Of a DNA stretch of 64,000 nucleotides, positions 22,410 through 31,439 are shown piece by piece; the stretch's first letter is position 1; every line of letters begins with the position of its first letter. The position numbers were made by a program, and so were the translations under genes. The stretch lies in NCBI GenBank assembly GCA_014874385.1, contig JACWAE010000118.1:1-64000 (forward strand), written 5' to 3'. The notes below the pieces were generated by a model, which worked only from the letters and a program-made list of their open reading frames with translations, was not told the origin of the DNA and did not search any database. Source of the stretch: Dehalococcoidia bacterium. Its GTDB lineage: Bacteria > Chloroflexota > Dehalococcoidia > SZUA-161.

Positions 22410-23252
22410 ATGTCTGAAAATAGCCAGTTACGACGGAAGTGGTCCAACCGGGTAATGCTCGCCCTGAGCGGTTGCGCCGCCGGACTAGCTATCATGATTC
22501 TGGCCCTTATCCTGGGTTATATACTGTTCCACGGTATCTCTTTCATCAACATAGGCTTCCTTACCCACGCAGCCAAACCGGTTGGTGAGGCTGGCGGCGG
22601 AATGCGCAACGAAATTATCGGCACCCTTATCTTGATAGGGCTAGCTTCAATACTGGCTATCCCGGTGGGACTGATGGCAGGCATTTTCGTGTCCGATTTC
22701 GCCGGCCCGAAAATGGCTGCGACAGTCCGGTTCGCAGCGGATATACTAGCTGGAGTGCCCTCAATTGTGGTGGGCGTGTTCGCCTATGCCATTTTAGTCC
22801 GGCCAATGCACTCATACTCCGCACTCTCAGCCGGTGCAGCGCTGGCAATAATCATGGTTCCCATTATCGCCCGGACAGCCGAGGAGTCATTGCGTCTGGT
22901 ACCAAACTCAATGCGAGAGGCAGCGCTCGCCCTGGGTATCACGCGGTGGCGAGCAGTGGTAGGAGTAGTTATACCAGGCGCTCTCACCGGCATTGTTACC
23001 GGGGTAATGCTGTCCATTGCCCGCATTTCCGGCGAAACTGCTCCGCTCCTCCTCACAGCCCTGGGCAGCAACTTCGGCTTTCAGGGCCTGACCAAGCCCA
23101 TAGGGGCGTTGCCGTTGCAGATATACCACTACGCCCTGTCGCCTTACTCGGACTGGCAGCAGCAGGCCTGGGCCGGAGCTTTCCTCCTAGTACTGCTGGT
23201 TCTTGGTATAAGCATCCTCGTCCGTTGGATTAGTGGTCGCAGGCATGCGTGA
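22410..23252 (+). CDS. pstA: Phosphate ABC transporter permease PstA
   Basis: 280 aa, six membrane segments. The permease signature MREAALALGITRWRAVVGVVIPGA and SIARISGETAPLLLTALG are characteristic of PstA. It is the partner of PstC and is nearly fused to it in the operon. The start ATG follows the pstC stop after two bases with a purine-rich AGACGGCAGGTG site. Confidence 0.9.
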   Translation: MSENSQLRRKWSNRVMLALSGCAAGLAIMILALILGYILFHGISFINIGFLTHAAKPVGEAGGGMRNEIIGTLILIGLASILAIPVGLMAGIFVSDFAGPKMAATVRFAADILAGVPSIVVGVFAYAILVRPMHSYSALSAGAALAIIMVPIIARTAEESLRLVPNSMREAALALGITRWRAVVGVVIPGALTGIVTGVMLSIARISGETAPLLLTALGSNFGFQGLTKPIGALPLQIYHYALSPYSDWQQQAWAGAFLLVLLVLGISILVRWISGRRHA

Positions 23253-23295
23253 TAAGTCCGGAAGAATAGAGTAATATTTAAGAGAGGGAAGAAGA

Positions 23296-24150
23296 ATGGC
23301 TACGGTATATGATAAGGTCGGTCACATTACTAAACAGGACAATACTTGTGAAGTGCCAACCCACCTTGAAGGTAATAAAGGTATTCTGGAAGTCCAAAAC
23401 CTGAGTGCCTGGTATGGGAAAATGCTGGCAATCAAGGATATTAAAATGAGTATTCAGTCGAGAGCGATTACTGCTATTATCGGTCCCTCCGGCTGCGGAA
23501 AGTCCACATTCATTCGCTGTCTGAACCGAATGCATGAGGTCTCGCACGGAGGTCGAGTAAGCGGCAGCGTTTTTCTGGACGGAAAAGACATTTACGCCAG
23601 AGATGTCGACCCCGTTACCATACGCCAGCGTATCGGCATGGTCTTCCAGAAGCCGACCCCTTTCCCCACGATGTCCATCTTCGACAATGTAGCGGCAGGT
23701 CTCAAGCTAACACGCCTCTGGAGCCGGCGCGGCGATTTACAGGAAGTTGTGGAACGCAGCCTGTGCCAGGCAGCCCTGTGGGACGAGGTGAAAGACAAGC
23801 TTAACCAGTCCGGGGCTTCTCTCTCCGGCGGACAGCAACAGCGTCTCTGCATTGCCCGGGCTTTAGCTGTAGCGCCTGAGATAATATTGCTGGATGAGCC
23901 CTGCAGCGCTCTTGACCCGGCAGCTACTCTCAAAATTGAAGATTTGATGAGAAGTCTGGCCCAGGCATACACTATCGTCATTGTTACCCATAACATGCAG
24001 CAGGCAGCGCGGGTATCGGATATGGCAGCTTTTCTGTTGATGGACCAGGACCGGGCAGGTATACTGGTAGAATATGGGAAGACATCTCAGCTATTCGCCA
24101 ATCCCAAAGACAAACGGACCGAAGACTACATCACCGGCCGCTTTGGCTAA
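23296..24150 (+). CDS. pstB: Phosphate ABC transporter ATPase PstB
   Basis: 284 aa. Walker [11 protein letters not shown]-loop [12 protein letters not shown] signature LSGGQQQRL, Walker [13 protein letters not shown] and the switch histidine in VTHNMQQA are all intact. About 30 extra residues precede the conserved start ([14 protein letters not shown]). It powers phosphate import with PstCA. RBS GAGGGAAGAAGA. Confidence 0.93.
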   Translation: MATVYDKVGHITKQDNTCEVPTHLEGNKGILEVQNLSAWYGKMLAIKDIKMSIQSRAITAIIGPSGCGKSTFIRCLNRMHEVSHGGRVSGSVFLDGKDIYARDVDPVTIRQRIGMVFQKPTPFPTMSIFDNVAAGLKLTRLWSRRGDLQEVVERSLCQAALWDEVKDKLNQSGASLSGGQQQRLCIARALAVAPEIILLDEPCSALDPAATLKIEDLMRSLAQAYTIVIVTHNMQQAARVSDMAAFLLMDQDRAGILVEYGKTSQLFANPKDKRTEDYITGRFG

Positions 24151-24162
24151 AGGAGTGTCAAC

Positions 24163-24828
24163 ATGCCAAGAACAAGTTTCGAGCGACACCTTCATGAGCT
24201 TCAAGATGATGTCCTGGTTTTAGGCAGCATGGCTGAGAAGGCTACTTACCGCTCTATGGAAGCCCTCAAAAACAGGGACTTAGAGCTGGCAAAGCAGGTC
24301 ATTGCAGATGACGACGAGATAGACCGAAAGCGTTTCGATATCGAGGAGAAGTGCATCGAACTCATCGTTACCCAGCAGCCTGTGGCCAGCGACCTGAGGA
24401 TAATTGTCGCTGTTCTGAACCTCATTATCGACCTCGAAAGGATAGGTGACCATGCTGAGGGAGTTGCTAAAATAGCCATTATGATCGGCAATGAGCCCCC
24501 TCTGAAGCCCCTCATAGATTTGCCCCGCATGGCACAGAAGACAGGTGATATGCTGAGACGGAGCCTCGATGCCTTCGTCAACCGCGATGCAGAGGCAGCC
24601 AGGCAAATTGCCAAAGAGGATGATGAAATTGACGCCTTATACGACCAGGTCTTTCGAGAGCTACTTACCTACATGGCAGAGGACCCCAGGACCATCACCA
24701 GGGCTACCCGCCTCATCTGGGTAGCACATAACCTGGAGAGAAGCGCTGACAGGGTCACCAACATCTGTGAGCGTGTCGTTTTCGTGGTCACCGGGAAGAT
24801 GGAGGAGATAGGGGTTTCCAAATATTAG
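24163..24828 (+). CDS. phoU: PhoU phosphate signalling protein
   Basis: 221 aa, all-helical. Two PhoU repeats each carry the metal-binding E/D-x3-D pattern (DDEIDRKRFDIEEKCIELI and DDEIDALYDQVFRELL) and the R-x2-D-x2-ER-GDHAE motif (LERIGDHAEGVAKI, LERSADRVTNICE). It damps PhoR signalling when phosphate is plentiful. Last gene of the operon, RBS AAAGGAG. Confidence 0.93.
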   Translation: MPRTSFERHLHELQDDVLVLGSMAEKATYRSMEALKNRDLELAKQVIADDDEIDRKRFDIEEKCIELIVTQQPVASDLRIIVAVLNLIIDLERIGDHAEGVAKIAIMIGNEPPLKPLIDLPRMAQKTGDMLRRSLDAFVNRDAEAARQIAKEDDEIDALYDQVFRELLTYMAEDPRTITRATRLIWVAHNLERSADRVTNICERVVFVVTGKMEEIGVSKY

Positions 24829-24858
24829 GATATTGCTTGATGGGCGAGCTTGCCAGCT

Positions 24859-26439
24859 CTAAAGCTTTACCGCCTTAGCGGTATGCACGTCGGGGATAGC
24901 CAGAAGCCGCTGACGTTGCTCCTCAGTCAACTGCTCATCGACAGCAAGCACCATAAGCGCGGGGCCTCTCGGTTTAAGGCGAGCTACCAGCATCGAGCTG
25001 ATATTGATATCGGCGGCGCCGGTTACCATGCCCACCGCACCGATGAGGCCGGGACGGTCGAGATGGTCGCTGAATATCCAATAGCCTCCCGTGGGAACAA
25101 TGTCGAGCCAGTAGCTGTTGACGCGAACTATATGCGTCTGGCCCCTCATCAATGTGCCTGAAACTGTAGTCGTTCCCTTGTCGGTGGTTACTTCAACAGT
25201 GATAAGACTGGCATAGTTCTCGCACTTCGCCGTCTTCTGCTCTACGACCTTTAACCCGCGGCTTTGGGCAATGACATTAGCGTTAACAAGGTTAACCCGT
25301 TCATCGGTCATCGACTCCAGAAGCCTGCCTATGATGGTAGCCTTGAGAGCGCTGCTATCGTAATCGGCGATCTCGCCTTCGTACTTAATCACAATAGTGC
25401 TTAAACGTCCCTCAGCGAGCTGGATGCACAGCCTAGCTACGTCGGAGGCCACAGCCAGAAACGGCGTCACCATCAATGCAGTCTCGGGAGATATCAGAGG
25501 GACATTGACCGCATAGCGGGCAGGCTGGCCATTGAGCACAGTCAAAACCTGCTCCGCTACATCCACTGCTACGCTCGTCTGGGCCTCGGCAGTCGATGCA
25601 GCGAGATGAGGAGTCACAATCACCTTATCGCTTTTGAGCAGGATATTATCCAGAGCTGGCTCCTTGGTGAAGACATCTACGGCAGCCCCGGCTACCTTGT
25701 CCTCCTCGATGGCATGGTAAAGCGCTTCTTCATCAATCACCCCACCCCGCGCGGCGTTGATAAACCTCACTGTAGGCTTGACCATGCCTAATTCTTTCTT
25801 ACCTATCAGCCCTTTTGTCACAGAGGTCAAAGGGACATGGACTGTGATGAAGTCGGAGCGTTTCAGCAGCTCCTCCAGGGATACCAGCTCCACACCCGTG
25901 TGGTTGGCCTTCTCCGCGGAGACAAAGGGGTCATAGACGATAAGTTTCATCTCCAGACCTTTGGCCATCCTTGCTACCTCGGAACCCACACGACCCAGCC
26001 CAACGATACCCAGAGTCTTGTTGCGCACCTCGGTGCCCATGAAGCCTTCCCGCTTCCACTCGCCCGATTTCAAGCGAGTGCAGGCTTGAGGGATATGGCG
26101 GGCAAGCGAAAGCAACAGGGCTATCGTATGTTCAGCAGTGGAGATAGAGTTGCCTGCCGGAGCGTTGACCACTACAATGCCGCGCCTGGTTGCCGCATCG
26201 ACGTCTATATTATCTACGCCGATCCCGGCACGGCCGATTACCTGGAGCTTTTCCCCTGCTTCGATAACCTGAGCAGTGACCTTGGTTTCACTGCGAACCA
26301 CCAGTGCATCGTAGCTGCCGATAATATCTATCAACTCCGCAGGCTTCAGCTTCAGCTTTATCTCAACATCAGCCTCCGGGCGCAGGACATTTATACCCTC
26401 TTCGGCAATATTATCGGCAACAAGAATCTTCGGTTTCAT
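24859..26439 (-). CDS. serA: D-3-phosphoglycerate dehydrogenase
   Basis: 526 aa, the long form. The first step of serine synthesis oxidises 3-phosphoglycerate with NAD. Catalytic and NAD-binding regions are visible (VVRSETKVTAQVIE, GRAGIGVDNID, LGIVGLGRVGSEVA, NAARGGVIDEEAL, VTPHLAASTAEAQ). An intervening domain and a C-terminal ACT domain (HLDRPGLIGAVGMVTG, NISSMLVAR) follow, where serine probably feeds back. It is 18 bases downstream of the aminotransferase gene in one operon. Confidence 0.93.
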   Translation of the reverse strand: MKPKILVADNIAEEGINVLRPEADVEIKLKLKPAELIDIIGSYDALVVRSETKVTAQVIEAGEKLQVIGRAGIGVDNIDVDAATRRGIVVVNAPAGNSISTAEHTIALLLSLARHIPQACTRLKSGEWKREGFMGTEVRNKTLGIVGLGRVGSEVARMAKGLEMKLIVYDPFVSAEKANHTGVELVSLEELLKRSDFITVHVPLTSVTKGLIGKKELGMVKPTVRFINAARGGVIDEEALYHAIEEDKVAGAAVDVFTKEPALDNILLKSDKVIVTPHLAASTAEAQTSVAVDVAEQVLTVLNGQPARYAVNVPLISPETALMVTPFLAVASDVARLCIQLAEGRLSTIVIKYEGEIADYDSSALKATIIGRLLESMTDERVNLVNANVIAQSRGLKVVEQKTAKCENYASLITVEVTTDKGTTTVSGTLMRGQTHIVRVNSYWLDIVPTGGYWIFSDHLDRPGLIGAVGMVTGAADINISSMLVARLKPRGPALMVLAVDEQLTEEQRQRLLAIPDVHTAKAVKL

Positions 26440-26457
26440 ATCACATATCCTTGCCGC

Positions 26458-27555
26458 TTACTTATGCGGCACTGCGTATCCTACTTTGGGCAAAGCCTGG
26501 CGCAATTCCCTGAGCAGGTCATCGATATCGGAGTCAGTCACACAGCCGAGGTGGCCGATGCGGAATATCTTCCCCGCCAGGGTGCTCTGCCCTCCTGAGA
26601 TGACTATGCCGTGTTCATCCCGCATGACCTCTTGAATCCTCTTGGCGTCGATTCCATTCGGGGCATTGACTGCGGTGACCGTATTCGAAGCGTATTTCTC
26701 ATCGGCAGCATACAGCGTCAATCCCAGTGATTTCATGCCATCCCTGGTCTTCTGTCCCAGACGTGCATGTCTGGCGAAGATATTTGACATCCCTTCCTCC
26801 AGCATCATCGCCAGAGCAACATCTAGAGCGTAAAATATAGAAACCGCCGGAGTCCAGGGGGTCTGCTTCTTCTGGAGAAAGTTCGCCGCCAAAGTGAAGT
26901 CCCAGTAGAAACGCGGCATCTTGGCAGCTTGATGCGCCTGCCAGGCGCGCTGGCTGAAGCTGACGAAAGCCAGGCCGGGGGGCACCATCCAGCCTTTCTG
27001 CGAGCCGGTGACCACCACATCGCAGCCCCAGTTATCAACCTGTAAATCGATGCAGCCCAAGCTGCTGATAGCATCGACCAGGAGCAGCTTGTCGTGCTTT
27101 CTCACTATAGAGGCGATAGCTTTCAGGTCGTTGGTCATCCCTGTGGACGTCTCGTTATGCGTGACCAAGACCACCTTTATCTTGGGGTCAGCTTTAAGGG
27201 CTTTATCCGCAGCATCGGGATCAACAGGCCGGCCCCAATCGAACTTTACCCGGGTCACATCGGCACCGAACCGCTCCGCTATGGTAGCGAATCTATCCCC
27301 GAAAACACCGTTGGAGAGCGAAAGCACTTTGTCTCCCGGGGACATGGTGTTGACGACAGAGGACTCCATCCCACCGGTGCCTGAAGAAGTGAGGATGAAG
27401 ATGTCGCCCTTGGTTTGAAACAACTCTTTGAGCCTCGCGGTAGCCCGGGTCATCAGCTCTGCGAACTCCTTACCGCGATGGTTAATCATCTGCTTGGACA
27501 TAGCTTGAAGCACATTTTCAGGGCATGGCGTTGGGCCAGGGATACGCAAACTCAT
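26458..27555 (-). CDS. Class V aminotransferase (serine/alanine-glyoxylate type)
   Basis: 365 aa PLP enzyme. RIPGPTPCPENVL begins the protein, SSGTGGMESSV binds the cofactor phosphate, and the PLP lysine lies in TGSQKGWMVPPG. Members of this alanine-glyoxylate/serine-pyruvate family serve as phosphoserine aminotransferase substitutes in some archaea and Chloroflexota. Pairing with serA suggests it makes serine or phosphoserine from the SerA product; this is inference from the neighbour. RBS GAGGAGGAG. Confidence 0.85.
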   Translation of the reverse strand: MSLRIPGPTPCPENVLQAMSKQMINHRGKEFAELMTRATARLKELFQTKGDIFILTSSGTGGMESSVVNTMSPGDKVLSLSNGVFGDRFATIAERFGADVTRVKFDWGRPVDPDAADKALKADPKIKVVLVTHNETSTGMTNDLKAIASIVRKHDKLLLVDAISSLGCIDLQVDNWGCDVVVTGSQKGWMVPPGLAFVSFSQRAWQAHQAAKMPRFYWDFTLAANFLQKKQTPWTPAVSIFYALDVALAMMLEEGMSNIFARHARLGQKTRDGMKSLGLTLYAADEKYASNTVTAVNAPNGIDAKRIQEVMRDEHGIVISGGQSTLAGKIFRIGHLGCVTDSDIDDLLRELRQALPKVGYAVPHK

Positions 27556-27578
27556 CAGGGTCTCCTCCTCAAAAAGAC

Positions 27579-27598
27579 TAAGTTACAATAATAACTTA
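27579..27598. promoter_or_regulatory. Inverted repeat upstream of serine operon
   Basis: TAAGTTA, six bases, TAACTTA is a perfect 7-bp dyad lying 24 to 43 bases upstream of the aminotransferase start on the minus strand. The spacing suits a dimeric repressor site overlapping the promoter. Confidence 0.45.
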
Positions 27599-27690
27599 AA
27601 GGTTGCCAGGAATCAACTGCCACTGCATCGTGGATTTTGTAAATCACAACGTTCTGCGTGAATTCCGCCAAAACATTCTTTTAATCGGGT

Positions 27691-27977
27691 ATTCTCCCTT
27701 GAGGAAAGGGAGATTACATACCTTTCCATCTTCAAAATCCCCCCTTTTGTAAACTTGTCCCTGGCTCAGACCAGGGAGAGGGCAATGGGGATTACGTAGG
27801 GGCAATTCATGAATTGCCCCTACCACGAAAGGTTGGAGCAGGTGCTCCAACCTACCCATTCGGATGCCTCCCAATCAGCCCGTTTGGGCGGGTTGGGAAA
27901 CCCGCCCTACAATAAAATTGCCCCCCAAATCGACCATAGGGTAGGGGCTCTGTCCCCTACCAGGGAATGCGGGTGCC
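27691..27977. repeat. Cluster of about seven palindromic repeats
   Basis: Successive hairpins include: TCTCCCTT/AAGGGAGA; TCCCTGG-CTCAGA-CCAGGGA; a perfect 28-bp palindrome at 27796-27823 with half-site GTAGGGGCAATTCA; GGTTGGAGCA-GG-TGCTCCAACC at 27831-27852; GGGCGGGTT/AACCCGCCC; GGTAGGGG/CCCCTACC; and GGGTGC/GCACCC. They are different sequences sharing a TAGGGGC/GCCCCTA theme and also resemble the repeats at 14773 and 15157. This is an intergenic nest of REP-like or miniature elements. No gene is visible from 27556 to 28205. Confidence 0.75.
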
Positions 27978-28090
27978 AGAGCACCCACGCTATCGAGAAT
28001 CCAAGGCTGTCCCGTGATTGAACTTTGTAGTTACCTTGCCAAGCGAATCAGGTCAGGAAAGCCCGATGAATTGGGCAACCATAATGACCT

Positions 28091-28163
28091 TTCTGCTCTG
28101 GGGGGATGATAACATCCCACCAAAAACACATGCTGTGGATGATAACATCCACAGCGAGCAGAA
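28091..28163. other. 73-bp three-way-junction element
   Basis: The outer stem TTCTGCTC (28091-28098) pairs with GAGCAGAA (28156-28163). It encloses two hairpins with identical ATAA loops: GGGATG-ATAA-CATCCC (28103-28118) and GCTGTGGATG-ATAA-CATCCACAGC (28132-28155). The core GGATGATAACATCC is thus present twice. It is not a tRNA: no anticodon or T arm. It could be a structured RNA at the 3' side of the minus-strand gene ending at 28206, or a compact mobile palindrome. Confidence 0.65.
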
Positions 28164-28205
28164 GATTCACACTTTCCTATAAAAGGGAACCAAGGGGATT
28201 ACTTA

Positions 28206-29036
28206 TTACTTATTGGCGAGCCATCCTTTCGTCCCTTCCAGGTTCCTGGTCGACATGCTCAATATATCTTCAATGGGATACACTTTATGAATGCCTTTCA
28301 TTAATGTGTGAATGCATGCGCCGAGCCCATAAAACAGCATTGAAAATTGCTCGTTGAACCTCCGCTCCAGTTCATCTTTTGTAGATGGCACACCACTTGT
28401 AAAGACACCTATATGGAAAATCGACCCATATAGCGTACCATGCAAAGCTTCAGAGGCGTCATCATAGATCGCCAAAATTGCCAACATTAGAAAGCCAATC
28501 TGAATGTTCCCTTTCTCTGAAATAATTTTCAACATTTCCTCCAGATTGGATGTAGTCCAACGCGTTATTTGTCGACCTTTCTTGCTAGTATAGAGTTCCA
28601 CTGCTTTCTTAAGTTCCAATTCTTTGTTTAAATCGATAGAACCAGACCATTCCAGCTTAGCAGTCAGGTCACCAACAGTAATGCTACGCTTTAGGACTCT
28701 AACCGCTTTTTGCTTCGTATAAGCCAAGTAATTTAAGTACTCTGTTTCTTCACAGAACAATAGGTATAGATATGAAATCAAACGCTCCAATAACGACCTA
28801 GCCAACATGAAGCACTCGTTCAGTTGACCGTAGCAGAACAAAATACTGATAGACTTGCCTATCTCATGCAAACTGAACAATAATGGATAAAGAGAGTCTA
28901 TACGGCTACCTCGTACATTATCAAGTTCATAAAACTGACGCTGATATAGTTTCTCAAGCAGACCGAGTTGGTCACTATAAAAATCAAAATAGCGACGCAT
29001 TAACCCTTTAGACCCAAACTCACTTAAACCAGTCAT
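28206..29036 (-). CDS. DUF5677-like helical protein
   Basis: 276 aa, almost entirely helical and rich in Leu, Tyr and Phe. ECFMLARSLLERLISYLYLLF resembles the core helix of DUF5677-type proteins, which have no established function. No signal peptide is visible; the hydrophobic stretches (FLMLAILAIYD) look like buried helices. The gene is AT-rich compared with its neighbours and isolated between repeats and a 300-bp empty gap, suggesting acquisition. Family assignment is tentative. Confidence 0.5.
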   Translation of the reverse strand: MTGLSEFGSKGLMRRYFDFYSDQLGLLEKLYQRQFYELDNVRGSRIDSLYPLLFSLHEIGKSISILFCYGQLNECFMLARSLLERLISYLYLLFCEETEYLNYLAYTKQKAVRVLKRSITVGDLTAKLEWSGSIDLNKELELKKAVELYTSKKGRQITRWTTSNLEEMLKIISEKGNIQIGFLMLAILAIYDDASEALHGTLYGSIFHIGVFTSGVPSTKDELERRFNEQFSMLFYGLGACIHTLMKGIHKVYPIEDILSMSTRNLEGTKGWLANK

Positions 29037-29372
29037 CTATTCTTTCTCAAGCTAACATCGTTTTGCCATCTGCGTGCTCTTGCCATCCGCTTGCCCTTCC
29101 CAAACTAACTTTAAAATTGTAGCTCTTCAAAGGTAATATAGCAAGAAACTATTACTCTGAATTTAAGATTAGGCTACTTCCATTCGCTTATAACCCGTCA
29201 ACATATATCTCCTTAGTCAAAGCAAATTTAAAATCGACATCGCTCTAGCATGGCTATGTTCTATGGTTCATAATAAATTCGTCCTTTCATTATGAATCAG
29301 CTTGGGCAGTTAGCTTCGGGGGTTGCAACCTCCCCGATTCCCTGCTAAAATTTGCCATATACGGAGATTATC
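29037..29372. other. AT-rich gap without gene
   Basis: Nothing coding is visible. TTCATAAT (29267-29274) and ATTATGAA (29289-29296) form an 8-bp inverted repeat. GGGGGTTGCAACCTCCCC (near 29319) is a short hairpin before the HNH gene. Confidence 0.4.
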
Positions 29373-29882
29373 GTGATCAATGCCCCGGTTTTGGTACTGA
29401 ATCAGAATTACGAGCCGCTCGATGTCTGCCGCGCCCGGCGGGCCATTGTCTTGCTCTGGCGGGGCAAGGCAGAGATGCTGGAGAAGAACTCAGGTTCAAT
29501 CAGCAGCGCCTCCATGACTATCGACCTGCCCTCAGTGATCCGCCTGGTTTACCTGATTAAACGTCCCCGCGTGCAGCGGAAGCTGAGCCGCCGTGAGGTA
29601 TTTCTGCGCGACAACTATACCTGCCAGTATTGCGGCAAGCAGACCAGAGACCTCACCATTGACCACGTCGTCCCGCGCCATCTCGGAGGCAAACATACCT
29701 GGGATAACGTGGTGAGCGCCTGCAAGTCCTGCAATCAGCGCAAAGCAGGACGTTCGCCCAAAGTGGCAGGCATGGATCTCCGCCACCAGCCCTCTGCACC
29801 ACCCATAGTTGGCTACCACATAGTGTATCATCGCTTCGACGAACACCCCGAATGGGAGAAGTATATCCCCATCCGTAACTGA
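29373..29882 (+). CDS. HNH endonuclease
   Basis: 169 aa. I start at the GTG of MINAPVLVLNQNYEPLDVC, which has GGAG at good spacing. The N-terminal 80 residues (NYEPLDVCRARRAIVLLWRGKAEML) match stand-alone housekeeping-type HNH proteins. The HNH module is at about 95-145: CQYCGK, LTIDHVVPRHLGG, WDNVVSACKSCNQRK, with four zinc-binding cysteines. It probably nicks or cuts DNA; the biological role of this common bacterial type is unsettled. Confidence 0.8.
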   Translation: MINAPVLVLNQNYEPLDVCRARRAIVLLWRGKAEMLEKNSGSISSASMTIDLPSVIRLVYLIKRPRVQRKLSRREVFLRDNYTCQYCGKQTRDLTIDHVVPRHLGGKHTWDNVVSACKSCNQRKAGRSPKVAGMDLRHQPSAPPIVGYHIVYHRFDEHPEWEKYIPIRN

Positions 29883-29927
29883 AAGAGGCGCAGGGCACTG
29901 CTATTTTCCCTGGTAACTAAAGTAAAC

Positions 29928-29955
29928 TTGACAATACTACTAAAGTTGGTATAAT
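29928..29955 (+). promoter_or_regulatory. Promoter of pan operon, TTGACA-16-TATAAT
   Basis: TTGACA at 29928 and TATAAT at 29950 with a 16-bp spacer, both hexamers consensus. Transcription should start near 29962, giving a leader of about 170 nt before panG. Confidence 0.8.
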
Positions 29956-29961
29956 TATTAT

Positions 29962-30107
29962 GTCTATCGATCCTTCCCTAGAAGGACGGTAAGATTCTCT
30001 GGATGCACCTTTAAACATTAGTCGCTTGGATCGGACACGACCGAGACGGCAGAATAGAATAGAGCAGCTCTCAAAGCCTTCTCGGATTAATGTCTGAGAA
30101 GGCTTTT
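29962..30107 (+). ncRNA. Structured leader of pan operon, probable pan RNA motif
   Basis: The leader begins with a stem (29963-29994) TCTATCG-A-TCCTTC, loop CCTA, GAAGGA-CGGT-A-AGA. It has two single bulged adenines, A29970 on the 5' side and A29991 or A29992 on the 3' side. The published pan motif, found upstream of pantothenate genes in Chloroflexi, Firmicutes and deltaproteobacteria, is a stem with two conserved bulged A residues, often in pairs. A second stem (GC..G-GA-TCGG/CCGA-GA-C..GC, 30033-30054) has a tandem GA internal loop. An intrinsic terminator ends the leader. The identity rests on location and structure; the ligand is unknown. Confidence 0.65.
30073..30107 (+). terminator. 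Leader terminator (attenuator) before panG
   Basis: AAAGCCTTCTC pairs with GAGAAGGCTTT (11 bp) across a 12-nt loop and is followed by T residues. Lying between promoter and first gene, it can only be an attenuator, so the pan operon is controlled by premature termination. Confidence 0.75.
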
Positions 30108-30132
30108 GTAATTTCCGGGAGAGATGAGAAGG

Positions 30133-31050
30133 ATGCCTAAGATCGGCTTCATCGGGGCAGGCACAGTGGGCACAGCGCTGGCGATAACGCTCCATGAAAG
30201 AGGCTACGCCGTGATAGCGGTTGCCAGCCGCAGCAAGTCGTCAGCAGACAGGCTGGCATCGAGGGTGCCCGAGTGCAAGTCGTTCGAGAACAAACAGTCC
30301 GTTGCCGATGTCGCCGAGCTTGTCTTCATCACCACCCCCGACGATGTCATCGGACAGGTCGCCTCAGAGCTCAAATGGCACCCCGGACAAAGCGTAGTTC
30401 ACTGCAGCGGCGCCCACTCACTGGATGTGCTTGAGCCCGCAAAACGAGACGGCGCTAATGCAGGCGCCTTCCACCCCCTGCAAACCTTCGCCAATGTTGC
30501 CCACGCCATAAAGAACATCCCCGGCTCCACCTTCGCCCTGGAAGCAGAGGGGGAGCTTTTAGAAACGCTAAAAAATATGGCCCAGGACCTCGATGGAACC
30601 TGGGTAAAACTTAGTGCAGGCGACAAAGTGCTCTACCATGCAGCAGCAGTTGTCGCCTGCAACTACCTGGTAACCCTGATGCAGATGGCTACCGACCTGT
30701 GGCGGACCTTCGACGTGTCCACCCCGGAAGCAACCCGCGCTTTACTGCCATTACTGCGCGGCACCCTCAACAATCTCGAAAATATCGGTTTGCCCAACTG
30801 CCTCACCGGCCCCATTGCCCGCGGAGACCTGGGAACCATAAAGAAGCACCTGGAGGCCCTGGAGAAATCGGCCCCGGCGCTCCTTTCCGCTTACCGGGAG
30901 CTGGGACTGCAGACTATCCCCATAGCTCTAGGCAAAGGGAAGATAGATAACGACAGAGCTGAAGAGATGCGTCAACTTCTAACTAACCCGTGCAGGAGGG
31001 ACATAACATGCGAACCATGCTCAAAGGAAAAATCCACCGCGCTCGCGTAA
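30133..31050 (+). CDS. panG: PanG-type ketopantoate reductase (Rossmann/DUF2520)
   Basis: 305 aa. Start at the second ATG ([13 protein letters not shown]), nine bases after GGGAGAG; the track's first ATG has no spacing. N-terminal Rossmann fold ([24 protein letters not shown]), then the helical DUF2520 domain ([30 protein letters not shown]). Proteins of this layout were shown in Francisella to be an alternative ketopantoate reductase, PanG. With panB, panC and panD downstream and no panE seen, it should supply pantoate. It overlaps panD by 43 bases. Confidence 0.8.
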   Translation: MPKIGFIGAGTVGTALAITLHERGYAVIAVASRSKSSADRLASRVPECKSFENKQSVADVAELVFITTPDDVIGQVASELKWHPGQSVVHCSGAHSLDVLEPAKRDGANAGAFHPLQTFANVAHAIKNIPGSTFALEAEGELLETLKNMAQDLDGTWVKLSAGDKVLYHAAAVVACNYLVTLMQMATDLWRTFDVSTPEATRALLPLLRGTLNNLENIGLPNCLTGPIARGDLGTIKKHLEALEKSAPALLSAYRELGLQTIPIALGKGKIDNDRAEEMRQLLTNPCRRDITCEPCSKEKSTALA

Positions 31051-31391
31051 CCGAGGCTAACCTGGCGTATGAAGGCAGTATCACTATAGACAAAGACCTC
31101 ATGGATGCTGCGGACATCCTGCCCTACGAGCAGGTCCATGTACTGGATGTAGACAACGGAGCCCGTTTGGTGACCTACGCCATAGAGGGAGAGCGCGGCT
31201 CCGGGGTGATCTGCATTAATGGAGCTGCTGCCAGGATAGTTACCAAAGGAGACCTGGTCATCATTATCTCTTACTGCACTGTTAGCGATGCTGAAGCGCA
31301 CAGCATTGTCCCCAAGCTGGTCTATGTTAACTCCAGGAACGCTATCGCTAAAAAGGACAAAGAGGTTTGCCCTGCTTTCAGCGACAACTGA
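31008..31391 (+). CDS. panD: Aspartate 1-decarboxylase PanD
   Basis: 127 aa from the ATG after GGAGGGACATAAC. The family start [24 protein letters not shown] is clear. Self-cleavage between Gly and Ser in YEGSIT creates the pyruvoyl group that decarboxylates aspartate to beta-alanine. INGAAARIV is the conserved C-terminal loop. Its ribosome site and first 14 codons lie inside the end of panG in another frame. Confidence 0.93.
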   Translation: MRTMLKGKIHRARVTEANLAYEGSITIDKDLMDAADILPYEQVHVLDVDNGARLVTYAIEGERGSGVICINGAAARIVTKGDLVIIISYCTVSDAEAHSIVPKLVYVNSRNAIAKKDKEVCPAFSDN

Positions 31392-31439
31392 GTCTTTCAG
31401 CCCTTGCTGTCTGCGGCTAATGCTCAGAGGAGGTAGCCG

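Noticed and set aside
28091-28163. Possible tRNA because of size (73) and cloverleaf-like fold
   Set aside because: Only two inner arms, no T-arm sequence, no anticodon loop of seven and no CCA-proximal pattern; kept as an unnamed structured element.
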